A stretch of DNA of 64,000 nt, taken from positions 1-64,000 of the forward strand of contig JAVTVY010018713.1 of assembly GCA_036873755.1 (NCBI GenBank). Reading direction: 5' to 3'. This DNA is from Hanleya hanleyi. Its lineage: Eukaryota; Mollusca; Polyplacophora; Lepidopleurida; Hanleyidae. Shown in pieces: positions 54,651 through 64,000 of this stretch (positions are counted from its first letter, which is position 1; every line of letters begins with the position of its first letter). The position numbers and the translations under genes were made by a program. The notes beneath the pieces are model-generated. The model was not told the DNA's origin, did no database searches, and worked only from the letters and a program-made list of their open reading frames with translations.

Positions 54651-55091
54651 ATGGACGCCGAACTGTTGAAGGTGAATATCAGTGGACGGAGGTTTGAAGT
54701 CCCTAAAGCGTTAGTTGAACGCGCTTTGCAGAACCAGAGATCAACCGCATCCAAGTTCACGACGGGCGGCAAAGGTACAGGAGAATATTACTTCCCTCGC
54801 AATGTCGTCTGCTTCGAAGCTGCCCTGGACTACCTTACTCTAAACGAACTCCACATGCCGTTGTCCGTGTGCCCAGCCGTGTTCAAAAGAGAAATGGACT
54901 TTTGGGGTATCGATGTCCAGGAACTGCAAAGCTGTTGTAAACTCCGACTTGAAATCTTCTTGGATGAACGCGAGATCCTACACCAGTATCAAACTGGTAC
55001 ATTGACAACGCCCCCTGGCGATGGAAGGGAAAGCTGGAGAAGTTTTCTGCATAGATCCCTGGAAACTCCCTATTATAGCGTATTCGGAAAG
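54651..55091 (+). CDS. Voltage-gated K+ channel (Kv), exon 1: T1 domain
   Basis: Starts AAAAATGGACGCC and reads 147 codons to a donor at 55092 (AAG, then GTCAGT). The T1/BTB tetramerisation domain covers residues 5-110: VNISGRRFEVPKALVER, EYYFPRNVVCFEAALDYL and EMDFWGIDV. It carries the complete zinc motif of non-Shaker Kv channels, H-x5-C (HMPLSVC) and C-x20-CC ending QSCC, so it belongs with Shaw/Shab/Shal-type rather than Shaker-type subunits. The DR-x-FE and FWGI signatures fit. The next exon joins in phase 0. An upstream acceptor at 54596 leaves open a longer N-terminus. Confidence 0.85.
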
Positions 55092-56077
55092 GTCAGTAAT
55101 AATGAATATTTTTTTATGATGTTCAATGTAATCTCATTAGAAGCCGAATATGTTTCAGTAGCGAATGACTGACCCTCAGACTGAAACTATTTGATTTTAA
55201 TAAAAACCAATGCTGTTTAAGCACATTATTAACTATAACAAAAATAAAGATTGGTCCGAACGCAAACATGCAAAAACGAAATGAGCAGCTGTTTACTGGT
55301 AAAAATATTGGTAAAAATAAAAATAGAAAAATATATATATTATGTCCATATATATATTGGATAATTTACTGTATGAATTTATGTATTATAAATTTAATTA
55401 TATTCCTACATTGTGAAAAACCCGGTCAGAAAACTGGCTCAGGTTGAGAATAGAACTCATCACTTTGGGGATACGTTCCACATCTACCTACTCAGCTACC
55501 GAGTCCAGTCGGGAACAGCTCTCTAATTCAATCGATTTCACAAGTAGGCCTACGCGGCTTATTGCCACGATAACAAGTGAATTTGGGATATATTCGAAAA
55601 TACAATGTTTTCTGGCCGGGTGTTTCACAATCCCTGAAGATGACTGCAATTATTGGACGAAACATTGTACTTATGTATGTATGCGTATATATATTGTTAT
55701 GTGAGATCCTTGTATATTTATGTATAGTTTATATGAATTTAGGCACGGACTCACAGGTTTATTAAAAGTAACATTTTCTATCTAAGTTTAGAAAAGCAAT
55801 GCTTTTAAAGATTTGCTCATGCATATACAAAATTAAAACGATTTGATTTAAAAGCGCAAATTCAGTGAGCTGAAATAACATGCCTATACATAAGAATAAA
55901 ACAGGTGAATATATTACTTTGTTTATTGAGTGTGTTCATGTATATATGTATACCTCTTTAAAATATATATAAAAATAAGTAAAATAGAATAATCAATCAG
56001 CAGCAACAACAAAAAAGTTGCGAATGTCTCCATCTTGGAAAAAAATTTTGAATGATCATGAATATTTTATCTTGTAG
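55092..56077 (+). other. Kv intron, with tRNA-like repeat
   Basis: 986-bp intron, GTCAGT ... TTATCTTGTAG. It contains a degenerate tRNA-derived head on minus (A box-like TAGCTGAGTAGG at 55488-55499, B box-like GAGTTCTATTCTC at 55446-55458), followed near 55630 by CCTGAAGATGACTGC, reminiscent of conserved SINE cores. AT-rich remainder. Confidence 0.6.
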
Positions 56078-57031
56078 ATATACTTTTGGCTGGCAATGAC
56101 ATTCGTGGGGTTGTCCACATTTGTCCTCTGTGCGGAGACTTTGCCTTACTTCCGGTCAGATCTCTCGCGGGAAGACTGGCGGAACTATCTCGGCGAGGAC
56201 TACGATGATTACTCTTTCGCCGAGGACTACGATGATTACTCCGATGTACTGGAAGATTATTTCTATAATGATGAGAGTTCAGAGGAAGGATCATTTTCAA
56301 ATTCTACGTTTAAGAAGAAACTACCGAGTGGCACATACTCCCCAAACAATCAACTAATGTACTTATATATCGTTTGTGGCGCCTTCTTCAGCGCAGATAT
56401 TTTTCTCAGATTCGCTGTCTCTCAGAACAAATTCAGATTTTTCGCATCAATTCTGAATATCGTGGATATTGTAGCTGTTATCGCCTTCCACTGTCGGGTA
56501 GTGCTGGTTGCAGTTTTCCCAAAGCTGCAATACATCGAGTCCTACACAGACTACACTACTGCAATTGGCTGCATCCGGGTATTCAGAATTTTTCGTCTGA
56601 TTGGACAGTCGAAGGGCCTCCACGTGTTCCTGCTGTCTGTGAAGGCGGGAATCCGCGAGATTTGGCTCCTGGTTCTGTTTCTGTTAATTGGAATGTTGGT
56701 TTTCTCCAGTTTCCTGTATATCTTTGAACGACCGAATAATATTGAGAGCATCCCAGGTGCATTTTGGTGGTCTATCGTTACCATGACAACGGTAGGATAT
56801 GGTGACGTGGTACCGAAGTCAACCCTGGGTAAACTCCTGGGATCGCTCTGTGCTGTAAGTGGAGTGCTGGTAATGGCGGTCACTGTGCCACTGTTTGCCA
56901 ACAAATTTGCTTTGTACTATAACAGAATTGGTCATATCAAATCCAGAGGTTCAAACAAACTGAAGGGAAATTCTAAGTCCTGTGTTACACCAATACAACG
57001 TTTAAATGCATTTACTTCGAACGAGGTGTGA
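56078..57031 (+). CDS. Voltage-gated K+ channel (Kv), exon 2: S1-S6 and C-terminus
   Basis: 317 codons plus stop; with exon 1 a protein of about 464 residues, typical of a short Kv subunit. S1 WLAMTFVGLSTFVLC; a strongly acidic S1-S2 loop with a direct repeat of EDYDDYS; S2 VCGAFFSADIFLRF (charge-transfer Phe kept, the next acidic residue Asp); S3 NIVDIVAVIAF; S4 CIRVFRIFRLIGQSKGL; S5 IWLLVLFLLIGMLVFSS; pore SIVTMTTVGYGDVVP with the K+ selectivity filter TTVGYGD; S6 SGVLVMAVTVPLFANKF. Relative to Shaker, S4 keeps arginines at positions 3-5 but has Thr and Gly where R1 and R2 should be, and Gly at R6. The S6 PVP hinge reads TVP. The frame is intact, so this is a functional but divergent subunit, perhaps of a lineage-specific expansion. 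Confidence 0.9.
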   Translation: MYFWLAMTFVGLSTFVLCAETLPYFRSDLSREDWRNYLGEDYDDYSFAEDYDDYSDVLEDYFYNDESSEEGSFSNSTFKKKLPSGTYSPNNQLMYLYIVCGAFFSADIFLRFAVSQNKFRFFASILNIVDIVAVIAFHCRVVLVAVFPKLQYIESYTDYTTAIGCIRVFRIFRLIGQSKGLHVFLLSVKAGIREIWLLVLFLLIGMLVFSSFLYIFERPNNIESIPGAFWWSIVTMTTVGYGDVVPKSTLGKLLGSLCAVSGVLVMAVTVPLFANKFALYYNRIGHIKSRGSNKLKGNSKSCVTPIQRLNAFTSNEV

Positions 57032-57699
57032 TAACAGGTCAAATAAATAAGGTATCGTAAAATTCACCATTAAAACCACTGGACTTTTGGCTCGCTGGAA
57101 TGAGGCTAAAGTTGAACAGGAAATTCAGTGTGACTCACTCATTTGGCTGTGCTGGCATATACATAGCTTCGGATTGATCAATCGCCCAGAACCATATTCT
57201 CATATAAAATTACCACACAAGGACTGGGGAAAGTGATTCAACTGGATTATTTGTAGACCAGAAAACATGGTTTTCTAACCATAACTAATCCCAAGTAATG
57301 AGTAGTAGGGAAAGTGCAGATTTTCTAGTATAGTCCTGAAACCTTATGACGTTTTATCCCTCTTCTATCCCATGATGCAATGTACATATATGACAATTAA
57401 ATGGCAGATGGAGATCATAATACAACTGAATTACCCTGCCACCTCCCTCGGGTAACACGACATCAACTTAATTGCCAACGCCAGATTCCTGAACTAACAG
57501 TCGGTCTTGAAAGCTTTTAATTTGCTGCGTCGGATTACATACAGGACTTCACACATTGCGACACCTGTACTGTGCGTTGACAAATGAATGTCGTTTTATA
57601 TAAGCGATGTCATATTTCAGGATCATGGACACCTACCACGTAGATGAATAGATGCACATTTCATCGCATTTCAGTGTATTACGGATAAAACGCAATCAG
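57032..57699. other. 3' flank of the Kv gene
   Basis: AATAAATAAGG at 57042 directly after the stop could serve as a poly(A) signal. Nothing else recognised. Confidence 0.45.
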
Positions 57700-58894
57700 G
57701 ATTTAGGTCCATTGTGACTGGTTTGCTGTGACTGACCGCTGGGGCCGGAGGTCAGAGTAATTACGAGTCAACGGAAAAAGTATGGTTTGTGGATTCTATC
57801 GCTTGGGCTTACGCTGCAGAGTACGACTGGATGGGTTTCAGAGCCGTTGATAGATTTTAGCCGGTGACGTCATGGTGTGCATGCGCACCAGGTAGGAAGG
57901 ATTGTGGCTGGAGTTTTGGGAGAGTTGTGTGCATTACGTGCTCCCAATGGGTCGTAATTGGTAGTTTAATGAAGCGCTTATTGGGTAGAGTCAAACTAGA
58001 GTGTGTTTTTTTCTTATGTCTTCTAAGCTCACATTGCTGCCCTGTAATACAGCACAGACGATATAAAGCATAACAATGACACTCTATAACACTGGATTAG
58101 CACCCTATAACATCACACTGACGACCTATAATACTGGAATTTTGATTAGTACCACTGCATTGACATTCTGTGTACTGTATTGCCACTATATAAAGCTCGA
58201 TTTACGCTCTATTAAATCATTGGCGCTCTGTAACAGCAAACAACGGCATATTTATAATAACAGCATTGACTCGCTAGAAAACCTTATTGTCACTCTATTA
58301 CACTACAATGGTGCTCTGTAACACTAATGCTGCTATATAACAGGTCAATACGGATATACGAGAGCATGGTTTGTGTGATTATGTGTGCGTAACATCTACA
58401 CAGCTATGTTTGAATAATGTCTACAGCTATGTGCGAGTAAGGTTCCTACAGCTATGCGAAAGTAAGGTATATGCAGCTAAAGTGAGTAAAGTTTGTACAA
58501 GTAGATATGGCAGCTACGCGCGAATAAGGTCAGTACAGCTATCTATGGGTTATGTCTGTGAAGCCAGCGTGAGTAAGGTCTGTACAGCTAAGTATGCTGA
58601 ATGTGGGTAGGCCGACTGATGTGCTAGGAAGGGATGTACCACTATCTGTGTGTAGTTTCACACAGGGTATGTACAGCTATGTGTGTGAAAGGTCCCTAAG
58701 CTATGTGTGCATATGGACGTACACCTATGTGTGACTGTTGTCTGGAAGAGTATTAGGATCCGCTCGCTCTTAAATACGGACAGGACTGGGAAAGTAAGGT
58801 GTGAGTGTGGATTGCACAGTTATTTGTGACTTAGTCCTGAGAGAATATGTACGGCTATGTGCGAGTAAGGTACGTGACGCAATTCCAATTACAA

Positions 58895-59090
58895 TCTCAA
58901 TTTTCAGCCGTCGTCCATTAAAAAAATTCTGCGTCTATAATCCAAAGACCAAATTCATCATCAGCACCAAAAAATATACAACGATAGTATACATAAACAT
59001 GTAAACTTGTTTTCTGCAAGAGAGAAGCAATCAACAGTTTTCAGTGATGCCGGCTAGTCATCAGCTGTATCGCTGATCAGCTGAAATTAA
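58895..59090 (-). repeat. Dispersed repeat in the centre of the decayed element
   Basis: TTTTCAGCCGTCGTCCATTA, CGTCTATAATCCAAAGACC, AGCACCAAAAAATATAC, TAGTATACATAAACATG, GAGAGAAGCAATCAACAG, TCAGTGATGCCGGC and GTATCGCTGATC. Confidence 0.75.
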
Positions 59091-59784
59091 AGCTGTTATA
59101 AACCACGTTTTTTGCTGAAAATGTATAGATATATGGGATGACGTAAATGTTCAATAACCTTGACATTAACCCTCGAACTTTGACGGAAGGAGGTCATCGC
59201 CGGAAGTGACGTCATCACCCGACGTGGCGTCACCATGCGCATACGCACTCGCTGGAGGTACAGCCCGCAGCCTGATGTACCCTGCTTCTTGTGAGCTATC
59301 CGCGCGATGACTTCCTTTCATCAAAGGTCATGTATCACCTCATCTCAGCTGTGTATTTTGAGCAAGAACGTGTTGAAATTGCGTCACTTAACTTACTTAC
59401 ATATAGCCGTACATATTCACAAAGGACTCAGTCACACATACTTGTAGTCCTCATTTATACTTCACTCACCCAGGACAGTACTGTCCGTGTACACGCATAG
59501 CCGAGCGGATCCTGATACTCCTTCACACAACATTCACACATAGGTGTACGTCCTTACCCACAGAAACAGTAAACTATACAGCGTCAATATACTGTTACAG
59601 AGCCTCAATATTGTCTCATCGAGCGTAAATCGAGTTTTATATAGCGTTAATACAGTGCACAGAACGTCAATGTAGTGTTACCAAGCAACAATCCAATGAT
59701 ATAGAGAGCCAGGGTGATGTTATAGAGCACCAATCCAGTGTCATATATATTGTATTTTCTTCTTTTTTAATTTAACGCTATAAT

Positions 59785-59880
59785 GCTGTATATGGAATAG
59801 GTCTTTGGATTATGGACGTGGAAATTCTTTAATGCACGACGGCTGAATATTGAATGACGGATTGGACGCTTGTATTATAG
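59785..59880 (+). repeat. Dispersed repeat fragment
   Basis: GGAATAGGTCTTTGGATTATG, GCACGACGGCTGAATATTG, GACGGATTGGACGCTTG. Confidence 0.75.
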
Positions 59881-60074
59881 CGTCTATGTGGTGTTACAGA
59901 GCACCATTGTGGTCTTGGAGAACACCAATGTAGATAACACACAGCGTCAGTGTAGTGTATTGGGAGTGCGTTTGGTATACGAAGCGTCAAACACCTGTCC
60001 ACAGACGACGGTGATCACCACATCACCACAAATCACACCAAAAATGCCCTTTCTCTGCTACTTCCGAATATCAT

Positions 60075-60147
60075 GAGATTCGAACCCACGCCTGCACAAC
60101 AGGCCAGCACTTAGGACTGGCGCATTAGACTCCTCTGCCATCCTGAC
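60075..60147 (-). repeat. tRNA-Leu-derived SINE head
   Basis: On minus, GTCAGGATGGCAGAGGAGTC, an anticodon-like arm with TAA in the loop, GCAGGCGTGGGTTCGAATCT: very close to tRNA-Leu through the B box, but the 3' acceptor half does not pair with GTCAGGA and position 33 is C. Hence a SINE head or pseudogene. Confidence 0.65.
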
Positions 60148-60399
60148 AAAGCTGGTCATCATGACCAAACCTAGACAAATGTACAACAGTGCGCGTCGGT
60201 TCCTGTTTGTGTAAAAATGAAAATTTCCGCCGAACGATGATTACAGTCGACGTTCACAATAGATCGCCAGCTATGATTTCCTACCAAATGGGGTGTGTTA
60301 TACTCAATGAGACTGGCTTGAACCGGCTAGACCATTTCAAACTGGTATGAATAAATACAACGCTCTGCACACTGCTATCTACAGGGGAGGTAACTCTAC

Positions 60400-61700
60400 C
60401 AGGGTAGATGGACCCATCATACCAAGAACACCATATGAGCATTGACGTATGCCAATACCACTAGTTAACCTTATGAGCTAGTGTATAGGGTGTCTGGGCG
60501 AATATTCCCTAGTGCGCATGCAGAAATGCGGTTTGTCTGCGAATCATGATTCCACAACTGACGTCAAAGTCGCATGACCTGTCTTTTGTAGATAAACTCC
60601 AGGATCTACAGGCATCTCCAATGACGACAGGACACTACTCGCTCCTACGGGCTAGTGTAAACGCGTATATATTTAGGCATATCCCAAGTGCGCACTCGAG
60701 CGTATTTGCGATTTCTCTACCACGGAGGACGTCACGGGCGACGTCATACCGTGAACATCACTCGTGTTGTAGTCTACACCATTAGAGCTTCAAAAGGACA
60801 CTGCGAGCTGGATTTGGATCGCCCAAACTCACCCCTGTGTACCCCGATAGTCTTCGACTGCGCATGCGAATCACTTCCGGTAAATAACATACCAGTCGTA
60901 GTATACACCAGGGGAGCTGGGGAGCTTCAATACCCGACCAAGCGCATCCGGTATAAACCACAACAGTTTGACCCTGCCTAACCTATTCAATATAGTATCA
61001 AACACGGCCCATTGGGAGCAAATATGGCTCACAGCTCGCCCATAACTACCACCACAAGCCTTCCTACCGAGTGCGCATGTGCACCATGACGTCAACAGCT
61101 AAATTCAACCACCTGCCAGGATATGTCTCAGTGGTACTCTACAGCGTTGGCCTGAACTATAGAATCCACATACCTTAATCTTTGCTCCAGAAAACAAATG
61201 AACACAAACCTTCACAACAAAATCCACGTTCTATACTCCTCCCGAATGCGCATGCGCACCATGATGTGACCCGACAAAATCACCACGCTACCGCGACTCT
61301 ACCCATCGAGTTATTCAATATGATAGCATCATCATACCATTTCTGGTCGTAACAAAACCAATCCTAGTCTACATTCCGAGTGCTTAAGACCCTGCACCCA
61401 AGGTCGACATGCCCACTCTTGTGGATTAATAGTGAATAGGGATTAGGTAGCGGCGTAGTCCCACGTGCGCACCTAATCCGATCGTAATTGCGCTTTTTTT
61501 ATTACTGATAACGTCACAGTCACTCGACCTGTTTTCACTCGGTACACTCCAGAGTCTACATTCATCTCCAAGTGCCGTATACCACTAAGTACCCCTATGG
61601 GGATGTACCTTTCATCCATCCAAGTGCGCATTTGTCCATATGTGCGCTTTTCCTACTACTCACGAGTGCACATGTGCACCAGGACTTCAAAGTCACGCTA
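60400..61700. repeat. Degenerate ~100-200-bp repeats with GCGCATGC palindromes
   Basis: Each repeat includes blocks such as GCTAGTGTATAGGGTGT, AGTGCGCA(C/T)...GAGCG, GCGATTTCTCTAC and GACGTCAC. Further copies lie outside the element core at 62500-62800. Analogous in position and motif to the NRF-1 array in the arms of the intact element, though the unit differs. Confidence 0.6.
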
Positions 61701-61931
61701 TGGTCAGGGTACTTTATGACATTGTACAACAAGCTTTAAATAGAATTCCCCCACATTGGGTCCAGTATGTTCCACATTATATCCGCTTTACAACCCCAGT
61801 CACAACACACACACATCGACCCAAACCGCTGTTCCCTCTACTACTGAAGACGTCACAGTCATGTGATCTATGACTCCACTACACGATCTACGTTTATCTC
61901 AGAGATCTACATACCGCTACTTACCCCTCTG

Positions 61932-62042
61932 AAAAATGCGATCAAAATACGAAAGCAGCTGTTCCAGGATATGTCGCCGTTACAGTATCCTGGACTGTTC
62001 AAAACGCATATGGATAGACCAGAGCGAACAGATTGTCGTTGA
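61932..62042 (+). pseudogene. 3' fragment of the Polinton-like helical-domain gene
   Basis: KNAIKIRKQLFQDMSPLQYP and GLFKTHMDRPE align with ENAIRMRKQLFQDMLPEEYPG of the genes at 11368 and 15148, then run into a new stop. The finger, linker and most of the domain are missing. Confidence 0.75.
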
Positions 62043-62127
62043 ATACGGCCAAGAACGAACATGGCCGAAGATTGACGCAACACAAGGGCAGTTTCTCAAA
62101 GGGCGATTAGCACACCTTAATTTTAAA

Positions 62128-62159
62128 CACACCCAAGCGGCTCCCCCAGCTTGGGCGTG
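62128..62159 (+). other. 3' UTR stem-loop, diverged copy
   Basis: CACACCCAAGC, loop GGCTCCCCCA, GCTTGGGCGTG. The loop is identical to the copy at 15304-15313, while the stem bases next to it changed from ACGC/GCGT to AAGC/GCTT, preserving pairing. Confidence 0.65.
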
Positions 62160-62175
62160 ATGTGATGAAGGGGAT

Positions 62176-62181
62176 AATAAA
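62176..62181 (+). terminator. Poly(A) signal of the diverged copy
   Basis: AATAAA 17 bases after the stem-loop, followed by TTGTTGTTGTTC, the same arrangement as at 15341. Confidence 0.6.
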
Positions 62182-62240
62182 ATGTACAATATGCTTATTG
62201 TTGTTGTTCATATCGCTTTCTTTCATTGCATCTGACTGCG

Positions 62241-62850
62241 TTATGGCGTGAAGACATTCGGGGCTAGGTATAGGCGTGTGTGTTTGTGTGTGTAGGGCAA
62301 CTTACACCCCAGCGGTAGGGTGTCACTGCGTTATACCACCACCACGACTTCCACCAGCACCACCAGACTCAATTTGATCCAAGGGCGAGACAGGAGTTAA
62401 AGAAACACACAAGATAGGTTATCAGGTGAGATCTCATCTTTTTATTCAGTGAATTACAAGATCTATAGACGCCCTGTACCGAGTATCCTACAGCTAGGGG
62501 AACGATAGATAGACCCATCATGTCCTACCCACCCTACCCCCCACTAGTTACCCCTATGGACTAGTGTATAGGGTGTAGGTAGGCGCCGAGTGCGTACTCG
62601 AGCGACTCGCTGCTTTCTCTGCTAAGGATGGCATCACAGATGACATCTTTTCTCTCAAATTTTTTCTGTGGATATACACTCCTTGCATCAGTATGGGCTA
62701 GTGTATAGGCATGTCTCAAGTGCGCACCCGAGCAACTCTGCGCTTTCTCTACTACTCCCCACGTGCGCATGCGCATCATGACACCATCCAGTCGTAGTCC
62801 ATTTTAGTGCCGCGAGACTCCCTACTACGAGAAGAGCCCCTCGGGTAATA
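62241..62850. other. Repeat-derived sequence, no gene
   Basis: A (GT)n-like run at 62275-62300, a CCACCA run near 62336-62366 and two more copies of the GCTAGTGTATAGG / GCGCATGCGCATC repeat (62560-62590, 62695-62780). Confidence 0.5.
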
Positions 62851-63390
62851 GCCAAGTTGACATGGCTTCGTACGTTCCTACTACGCCATGAGTCCTCTCA
62901 TTGAACTTACATGTACACTCCGGGATCACACGGCTCCAGGAGTCGTTCGGCTCTATCCGGCAATAAATCAACCCCTCCCAACTCTCTGTCTATTGTTTTT
63001 ATCGAGTTCGGCAATCAGTTTGATTGTCGTGAAGAGCTCGTCTGTCTGCAATCAATCTTCAAACATCAACGGTCGTTTGAATTCCTTGTCTCTGCCGCCA
63101 TGTTATTCATACGAGTCACGTGATCGGCACGCTAACAACATGGCGGCCGAGACAAGGAATTCAAACGACCGTTGATGTTTGAAGATTGATTGCAGACGGA
63201 CGAGCTCTTCACGACAATCAAACTGATTGCCGAACTCGATAAAAACAATAGACAGAGAGTTGGGAGGGGTTGATTTATTGCCGGATAGAGCCGAACGACT
63301 CCTGGAGCCGTGTGATCCCGGAGTGTACATGTAAGTTCAATGAGAGGACTCATGGCGTAGTAGGAACGTACGAAGCCATGTCAACTTGGC
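62851..63390. repeat. 540-bp nearly perfect inverted repeat
   Basis: 62851-63107 pairs with 63135-63390 with only isolated mismatches (for example GTCTGTCTGC versus GTCCGTCTGC) and a spacer of about 27 bases. The inner ends contain CTGCCGCCATGTT and AACATGGCGGCCG, YY1-like sites in opposite directions. There is no long frame that differs between arms. Confidence 0.9.
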
Positions 63391-64000
63391 TACTCGGGTA
63401 AGTGGTAGCCATCCCCCCAAATTTTGTGGGATGAGTAGGCGTTTGATTTATGTGTATGATCTTCCGGCCAGTCACCATTAACTGTTTCCATCAAATGACG
63501 GCGCTTAGCTGCACAGATTGGTCACTCGGTAAAGGTACTGAACTACCCGACGTATAGGACATATACTGAGTGATAACTGTGTGTAAAAACGCGAGAAACT
63601 GTGAACTATTTCTTCACAATCAACTGTGAAACGAAGCAATATGAGTTGTCTCCCTTGTTGAAACGTTCAGCTGCCGTCTATTAATGAAACGATTAACGAA
63701 CGACGAAACAGCTCGCAGTTATTTTAAATTCTGGGTTGAGATGAATAGATTTTTGGTCAACCCCCTCCATTGTTGTTATATTTAGTAAGGTTCATCAACT
63801 GATTCCAAAAATTAACACAACTAATTAACACAGTCGCTGTTAGTTGTGTTAAAACCCCACTAATAAGACCACGCTTTATCGTCATGAGTATATAAGATCA
63901 AGTTGCCTACATTGGTAACATAACTGCACCGTTCAAGTGTTTCAGATTTTATATTGAATGTTGACTTTTAATAAAGACGGGAAAAGTTCCTGAGAGTTAT
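63391..64000. other. Right edge; possible promoter of a gene beyond the window
   Basis: A small perfect hairpin (TTAACACAACTAA at 63812-63824, inverse at 63840-63852) is followed by TATATAAG (63889-63896). No coding exon is visible before the window ends. Confidence 0.35.

Larger units (their letters stand above)
57700..62240. mobile_element. Decayed Polinton-related element with long inverted arms
   Basis: The left part (57860-57960: GTGTGCATGCGCACCAGGTA, GGAAGGATTGTGG, GTGCTCCCAATGGG) matches inverted 61000-61095. Left 58099-58125 (ACTGGATTAGCACCCTATAA) matches inverted 59711-59740. Left AGAGTATTAGGATCCGCTCG (58747) matches inverted CGAGCGGATCCTGATACTCC (59502). The right arm has gained insertions (59785-59880, 60075-60147). 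~100-200-bp repeats with GTGCGCATGCGCACC-like palindromes and GACGTCA recur at 60.4-61.7 kb, and the 3' end of a helical-domain gene with its stem-loop lies at 61932-62181. The boundaries are uncertain. Confidence 0.55.

Noticed and set aside
60075..60147. Functional tRNA-Leu(TAA)
   Set aside because: The 3' half of the acceptor stem does not pair and U33 is replaced by C.
62888..63353. Paired frames of 70-95 codons on both strands
   Set aside because: They are identical because they lie in the two arms of a palindrome; no recognisable protein.

Overview
The window is eukaryotic and most likely from a bivalve or other mollusc. Genes are spliced and sparse, introns are long and repeat-filled, and at least three short repeats end in the 3' tail usual for molluscan SINEs (a GCGACGTTAAA-type tail running into CACTCACT; one copy at 33.5-33.7 kb also carries GTCGTAAGAGGCGACTAA). 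Only a few host genes are visible: the terminal exon of a small secreted protein (1207-1331), a complete three-exon paralogue (exons at 9224-9321, 20498-20727 and 23872-23993) whose cysteine and tryptophan pattern resembles meteorin-type domains, and a two-exon voltage-gated potassium channel (54651-55091 and 56078-57031).

Almost everything else is mobile DNA. The best-defined element occupies 9780-16766, inside intron 1 of the meteorin-like gene. It has a 6-bp target duplication (TATGTG), AG...CT termini and inverted arms of about 2.8 kb, so it is almost a 7-kb hairpin. These are Polinton/Maverick-type ends, yet no polymerase, integrase, protease or capsid gene is visible. It carries a C2H2 zinc-finger gene in both arms and, in the centre, a zinc finger fused to an A32/FtsK-like packaging ATPase. 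Both proteins end in related helical domains. Its outer arms hold arrays of perfect NRF-1 palindromes plus YY1 and CRE sites. All gene copies in this insertion carry lesions. Decayed relatives appear at 57.7-62.2 kb (same 3' UTR stem-loop and helical-domain fragment) and inside a 2-kb inverted-repeat element at 42.1-44.2 kb. A further virus- or transposon-like zinc-motif fragment lies at 36.3-36.5 kb.

Other mobile elements: two related hAT-like elements with 5-bp duplications (6857-8956, 38943-39976), a 3.3-kb long-TIR element (17.0-20.4 kb), a 3.2-kb element whose arms are arrays of a palindromic 19-20-bp unit (38163-41333), a Mutator-like element with 9-bp duplications carrying a RecQ helicase fragment (44925-45768), a Penelope-like reverse transcriptase remnant (28.3-29.0 kb), an L1/Tx1-like LINE remnant (52.6-53.3 kb), several foldback MITEs, tRNA-derived SINE heads, and a roughly 400-bp dispersed repeat present in about fifteen full or partial copies. 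A striking theme is a set of MITEs with unrelated sequences but the same design: short TIRs enclosing an array of short palindromic units (2.1, 29.9, 34.8, 38.2/40.7, 43.4 and 53.7 kb).

The window ends with a decayed Polinton-related region, a nearly perfect 540-bp inverted repeat (62851-63390) and an unassigned TATA-bearing stretch at the right edge. All alignments were made by eye on the raw sequence; no database search was run.
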